From contig JAUMVD010000009.1 of assembly GCA_030530285.1 (NCBI GenBank), positions 1 to 44,551 of the forward strand: a stretch of DNA of 44,551 nt. Reading direction: 5' to 3'. Source of the DNA: Bacillota bacterium. Its GTDB lineage: Bacteria; Bacillota; Clostridia; Peptostreptococcales; Anaerovoracaceae. The notes beneath the pieces were generated by a model, which was not told the origin of the DNA, did no database searches, and was given only the letters and a program-made list of their open reading frames with translations. How positions within the stretch are numbered: the first letter of the stretch is position 1; every line of letters starts with the position of its first letter. This document shows, piece by piece, positions 42,074-44,551 of the stretch. The position numbers and the translations under genes are program-made.

Positions 42074-43783
42074 TTATTCTACGAAATGGTCTACTTTGTT
42101 TTCTCTGTTGATGGCGCTGACCAGCGCGTTTACGGAAGCCAGTATGATATCCTCATGCGTGCCGACTCCCCAGAACTGCTGTCCCTGTTCATTCTCGATG
42201 CAGACATATGCGCCGGCTTTTGAATGAGATTCAGCGGAAAGCGCGTTTTCGGAGTATGTGATGAACTTATAGTCAAAGGTGTACGGGGCTTTGCGCAGGC
42301 CGTTGCTGATCGCGTCCAGATGCCCGTTGCCATCCGCTTCGAATTCATACTTGCGGCCTTTGATCGTCACCTTCATCTTCGTCTTGACGCCCTGCGTCGA
42401 CTTGGAGTCCGCCGCTCTAAAGAACTCCGCTTCGGTGATATCGATCGGGTCGAACACATTGATATATTCCTTGCTGAATACATCGAAGACTTCCGAAGGC
42501 ACCAGTTCCTTGTGCTTCCTGTCGGATATATCCTTCACCAGATACCCCAGTTCTTCTCTCATGGCCTGCGGGATCATGTATCCGAAATTCTTCTCCATGA
42601 TGTACGCTACGCCGCCTTTGCCGGACTGACTGTTGATCCTGATGACGTCGGCCTCGTACTCCCGGCCCAGATCCTTCGGATCCACCGGCAGATATGGGCA
42701 ATCCCAATGCTCCTTGCCGCTTTCCTCGTAATGCTTCATGCCCTTCGCAATCGCATCCTGGTGTGAGCCGGAGAATGCCGCAAACACCAGCTTCCCGCCG
42801 TACGGCTGTCTCGGATGGACTTTGATATCCGTGAACTTCTCATACATCTCCACACATTCCGGCATGTTGCTGAAGTCAAGCCCCGGATCGATGCCGTGAG
42901 AGTACATGTTCATGGCTACCGTTACGATGTCCACGTTGCCGGTTCTCTCTCCGTTTCCGAACAGTGTGCCCTCGATCCTGTCGCCGCCGGCCAGGATGCC
43001 CAGCTCCGCGTCCGCGACTGCCGTGCCCCTGTCGTTATGAGGATGCAGGGAAACGATGATGTTCTCTCTGTTATGGAGATGCTTGCACATGTACTCGATC
43101 TGGGATGCGTAAACGTGAGGCATTGACATGGCCACGGTTGCCGGCAGGTTGATGATCACCTTTCTCTCCGGTGTCGGCTGCCATATGTCGATGACAGCGT
43201 TGCAAATCTCAGCAGCGAAATCCATCTCCGTTCCGGTGAAGCTCTCCGGGGAATACTCGAAGGTAAATTCCGTTCCCTCCGTTTCCGCGGCCTTTTCCGC
43301 GTATTCCTTGATGAGCTCCGCTCCGTCGGTGGCGATCTTTATGATTTCTTCTTTGCTCTTTTTGAAGACCTGTTCCCTCTGGGCTACAGATGTGGAGTTG
43401 TACAGGTGAACCACCGCCTTTGGCGCGCCCTTGATGGCGTCAAAGGTTTTCCTGATGATGTGGCGTCTTGACTGCGTCAGCACCTGCAGCGTGACGTCGT
43501 CCGGCACGATCTTTTCGTCGATGATCTTTCTCAGGAAGTGGTATTCTGTGGCGGAAGCCGCCGGAAATCCCACTTCAATTTCTTTGAAGCCGATCTTGAC
43601 GAGGTACTTAAAGAACTCGACTTTCTCGGCCAGTGTCATGGGAACGATCAACGCCTGATTGCCGTCCCTGAGGTCGACGCTGCACCATGCGGGCGCCTTT
43701 TCGATGTGGTCCTTCTTCGTCCACTCCATGTACTCGTTTCCTACAGGGAAGTATCCAACCCTGTACTTGTTGTAATTATTCAT
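42074..43783 (-). CDS. leuA: 2-isopropylmalate synthase
   Basis: The 569-residue enzyme condenses acetyl-CoA with 2-ketoisovalerate, the committed step of leucine synthesis. The long form, with N-terminal FPVGNEYMEW, belongs to the LeuA2/yeast-like class. The barrel has the metal-binding Asp in CSVDLRDGNQAL, the VGFPAASATEY loop and HPHNDRGTAVA; a C-terminal leucine-binding (LeuA_dimer) domain spans about residues 430-569. AGGAGG is only 4 bases from the ATG and follows the terminator of the T-box leader. It is the first gene of the leucine operon. Confidence 0.95.
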   Translation of the reverse strand: MNNYNKYRVGYFPVGNEYMEWTKKDHIEKAPAWCSVDLRDGNQALIVPMTLAEKVEFFKYLVKIGFKEIEVGFPAASATEYHFLRKIIDEKIVPDDVTLQVLTQSRRHIIRKTFDAIKGAPKAVVHLYNSTSVAQREQVFKKSKEEIIKIATDGAELIKEYAEKAAETEGTEFTFEYSPESFTGTEMDFAAEICNAVIDIWQPTPERKVIINLPATVAMSMPHVYASQIEYMCKHLHNRENIIVSLHPHNDRGTAVADAELGILAGGDRIEGTLFGNGERTGNVDIVTVAMNMYSHGIDPGLDFSNMPECVEMYEKFTDIKVHPRQPYGGKLVFAAFSGSHQDAIAKGMKHYEESGKEHWDCPYLPVDPKDLGREYEADVIRINSQSGKGGVAYIMEKNFGYMIPQAMREELGYLVKDISDRKHKELVPSEVFDVFSKEYINVFDPIDITEAEFFRAADSKSTQGVKTKMKVTIKGRKYEFEADGNGHLDAISNGLRKAPYTFDYKFITYSENALSAESHSKAGAYVCIENEQGQQFWGVGTHEDIILASVNALVSAINRENKVDHFVE

Positions 43784-43793
43784 GTTTCCTCCT

Positions 43794-43824
43794 AAAAAAA
43801 ACTTCGCCTCATTAAGAGACGAAG
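43794..43824 (-). terminator. Conditional terminator of the T-box leader
   Basis: On the minus strand CTTCGTCTC and GAGGCGAAG pair (one mismatch) around TTAAT, followed by eight T residues, immediately before the leuA ribosome binding site. Confidence 0.9.
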
Positions 43825-44062
43825 GTATTACTCCGCGGTACCACTCTTATTGACATGCCTTTCGCTCCGGTAATGCTGCTACCGGCCGCCCCGCTGCCGC
43901 GAGGAACTACATGCCCGCTTAAGATTCGATGCTCCCGGGTGAGACGTCCAGTTTCCGCACGCGGCCTCTCACCAAACACCGCTCTCTGTACTGCTTCCAC
44001 AGGATTTATTCCGTTCAACGCATCCCTATTCAGTTACTAGTTTGTGGGTTTTCACAACCCAC
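43794..44062 (-). promoter_or_regulatory. Leucine T-box riboswitch upstream of leuA
   Basis: On the minus strand the leader has stem I (GATGC at 44024-44020 pairing with GCATC at 43932-43928), the AGTA motif (43992-43989), a distal loop resembling GGTGTTTGGTGAGAG, a specifier CTC (Leu) at 43943-43941, and the invariant T-box GAGTGGTACCGCGG at 43847-43833. Its UGGU bulge pairs with the ACCA end of tRNA-Leu. A terminator follows. Uncharged tRNA-Leu binds both ends and favours read-through, so the operon is induced by leucine starvation. Confidence 0.93.
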
Positions 44063-44068
44063 GTTGAT

Positions 44069-44097
44069 AATATAACGCAGTTTTAGTTGGATGTCAA
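44069..44097 (-). promoter_or_regulatory. Promoter of the leucine operon
   Basis: On the minus strand a perfect TTGACA (44097-44092), a 17-base spacer and TATATT (44074-44069). The predicted transcript begins near 44062 with GTGGGTT-GTGAA-AACCCAC, a perfect hairpin at its very 5' end. Confidence 0.8.
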
Positions 44098-44137
44098 CAA
44101 ATTATTGGTAAATTCTTTGTACTTTTTTACAGACTTT

Positions 44138-44551
44138 TTATAATCTTGCTTTAATGGCATTCTTGATCACGATCTGCTCTAACTCTAGCTTCTCTACCCG
44201 CCCTTCGAGCTCAGTATAGGATCTGTGCGCATCGGGCAGAACCTCCAGATGGAGTTTTAGCATCGGCATCAGTTTGTTCTCAATGATCATAGTAAATTTA
44301 CGCTCTACTTCATCGATTCGCTTCGCGATTCTGTTATCCAGCGTTTCAATAATGTCCGTAAAACGCGCGTCCATAACAGCATTCAGTTCTTCGTTGTGCT
44401 TGTCGAGACGTGCATCGAGCATGTGCTGCACTTCCTCGGTATGCTTGTCTAGACGCGCATCAAGCATGTTCTGGAATTTTTCATCCTGCTCAGCAAAGCG
44501 CTCGTCGAACATTTTCTGGAATCTTCCCTCCTGCTCAGCAAAGCGCTCATC
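44138..44551 (-). CDS. Coiled-coil protein with 15-residue repeats, C-terminal fragment
   Basis: The open frame runs into the window edge, so only the last 137 residues are seen. They begin with 15-residue repeats that change gradually: DERFAEQEGRFQKMF, DERFAEQDEKFQNML, DARLDKHTEEVQHML, DARLDKHNEELNAVM, DARFTDIIETLDNRI. The remainder (ERKFTMIIENKLMPMLKLHL and a KLELE tail) is also helical. The heptad-like pattern suggests a long coiled coil. I do not recognise a named family; similar tails occur in small proteins of Bacillota. An internal ATG at 44512 lacks a clear ribosome binding site. Confidence 0.75.
   Translation of the reverse strand, partial: DERFAEQEGRFQKMFDERFAEQDEKFQNMLDARLDKHTEEVQHMLDARLDKHNEELNAVMDARFTDIIETLDNRIAKRIDEVERKFTMIIENKLMPMLKLHLEVLPDAHRSYTELEGRVEKLELEQIVIKNAIKARL

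Noticed and set aside
43812..44018. Minus-strand frame of 68 codons upstream of leuA
   Set aside because: It lies wholly within the T-box leader; its bases are explained by RNA structure.

Overview
The window looks like chromosomal DNA of a low-to-middle G+C Gram-positive anaerobe (Bacillota, probably class Clostridia). The signs are a leucine T-box leader, strong AGGAGG-type ribosome binding sites, vegetative TTGACA/TATAAT promoters, an Rrf2 cysteine-type regulator, CsoR/CopA copper genes, a clostripain-like peptidase and two oxidoreductases with ferredoxin-like 4Fe-4S tails. Base composition appears close to half G+C. I cannot name a genus. No rRNA, tRNA, CRISPR array, phage or complete insertion sequence was seen.

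Layout. 1-1185: edge of a membrane gene, two small membrane-protein genes with a hairpin between them, a strong terminator and a gene remnant. 1186-6761: a large hybrid PAS/histidine kinase/double-receiver protein divergent from a secreted leucine-rich-repeat protein carrying a degenerate transglutaminase fold. 6801-13031: YfcC-type carrier plus M20 dipeptidase operon, a MATE exporter and an amidohydrolase. 13035-15871: metY-cysK sulfur operon divergent from an Rrf2 regulator, with two palindromic operators lying on the two promoters. 15902-20150: LysR regulator, broken ygjV, ogt, a Bcr/CflA-type exporter and an aldo/keto reductase. 20211-24411: csoR-copA copper operon with a nested copZ-like start, and a second Bcr/CflA-type exporter. 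24437-28705: xpaC-telA-membrane protein operon and an atypical aldo/keto reductase. 29158-32109: a translationally coupled polyphosphate-polymerase-like / DUF4956 / Cthe_2159-type lipoprotein operon. 32353-39200: cell-surface genes (hydrolase, DUF308, DUF1002, small membrane proteins, membrane-anchored C11 peptidase, YwaF-like protein, lysozyme-like protein). 39208-44097: T-box-controlled leuA-leuC-leuD-leuB. 44138-44551: edge of a coiled-coil repeat protein.

Functionally the window combines biosynthesis (leucine; cysteine/methionine), metal and drug export, peptide use and cell-envelope proteins. The regulatory logic is unusually readable: CsoR and Rrf2-type operators sit on -35/-10 elements, and a T-box with a CUC specifier precedes leuA. 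Four genes (amidohydrolase, both Bcr/CflA-type exporters, lysozyme-like protein) have no visible Shine-Dalgarno sequence and a predicted -10 box only 6-7 bases before the ATG, suggesting leaderless mRNAs. The least described pieces are the CopA reading frame with an internal ribosome binding site for a CopZ-like domain, the XpaC protein with an inserted HTH-like segment, and a small array of equal-length stem-loops at 28874-28978.
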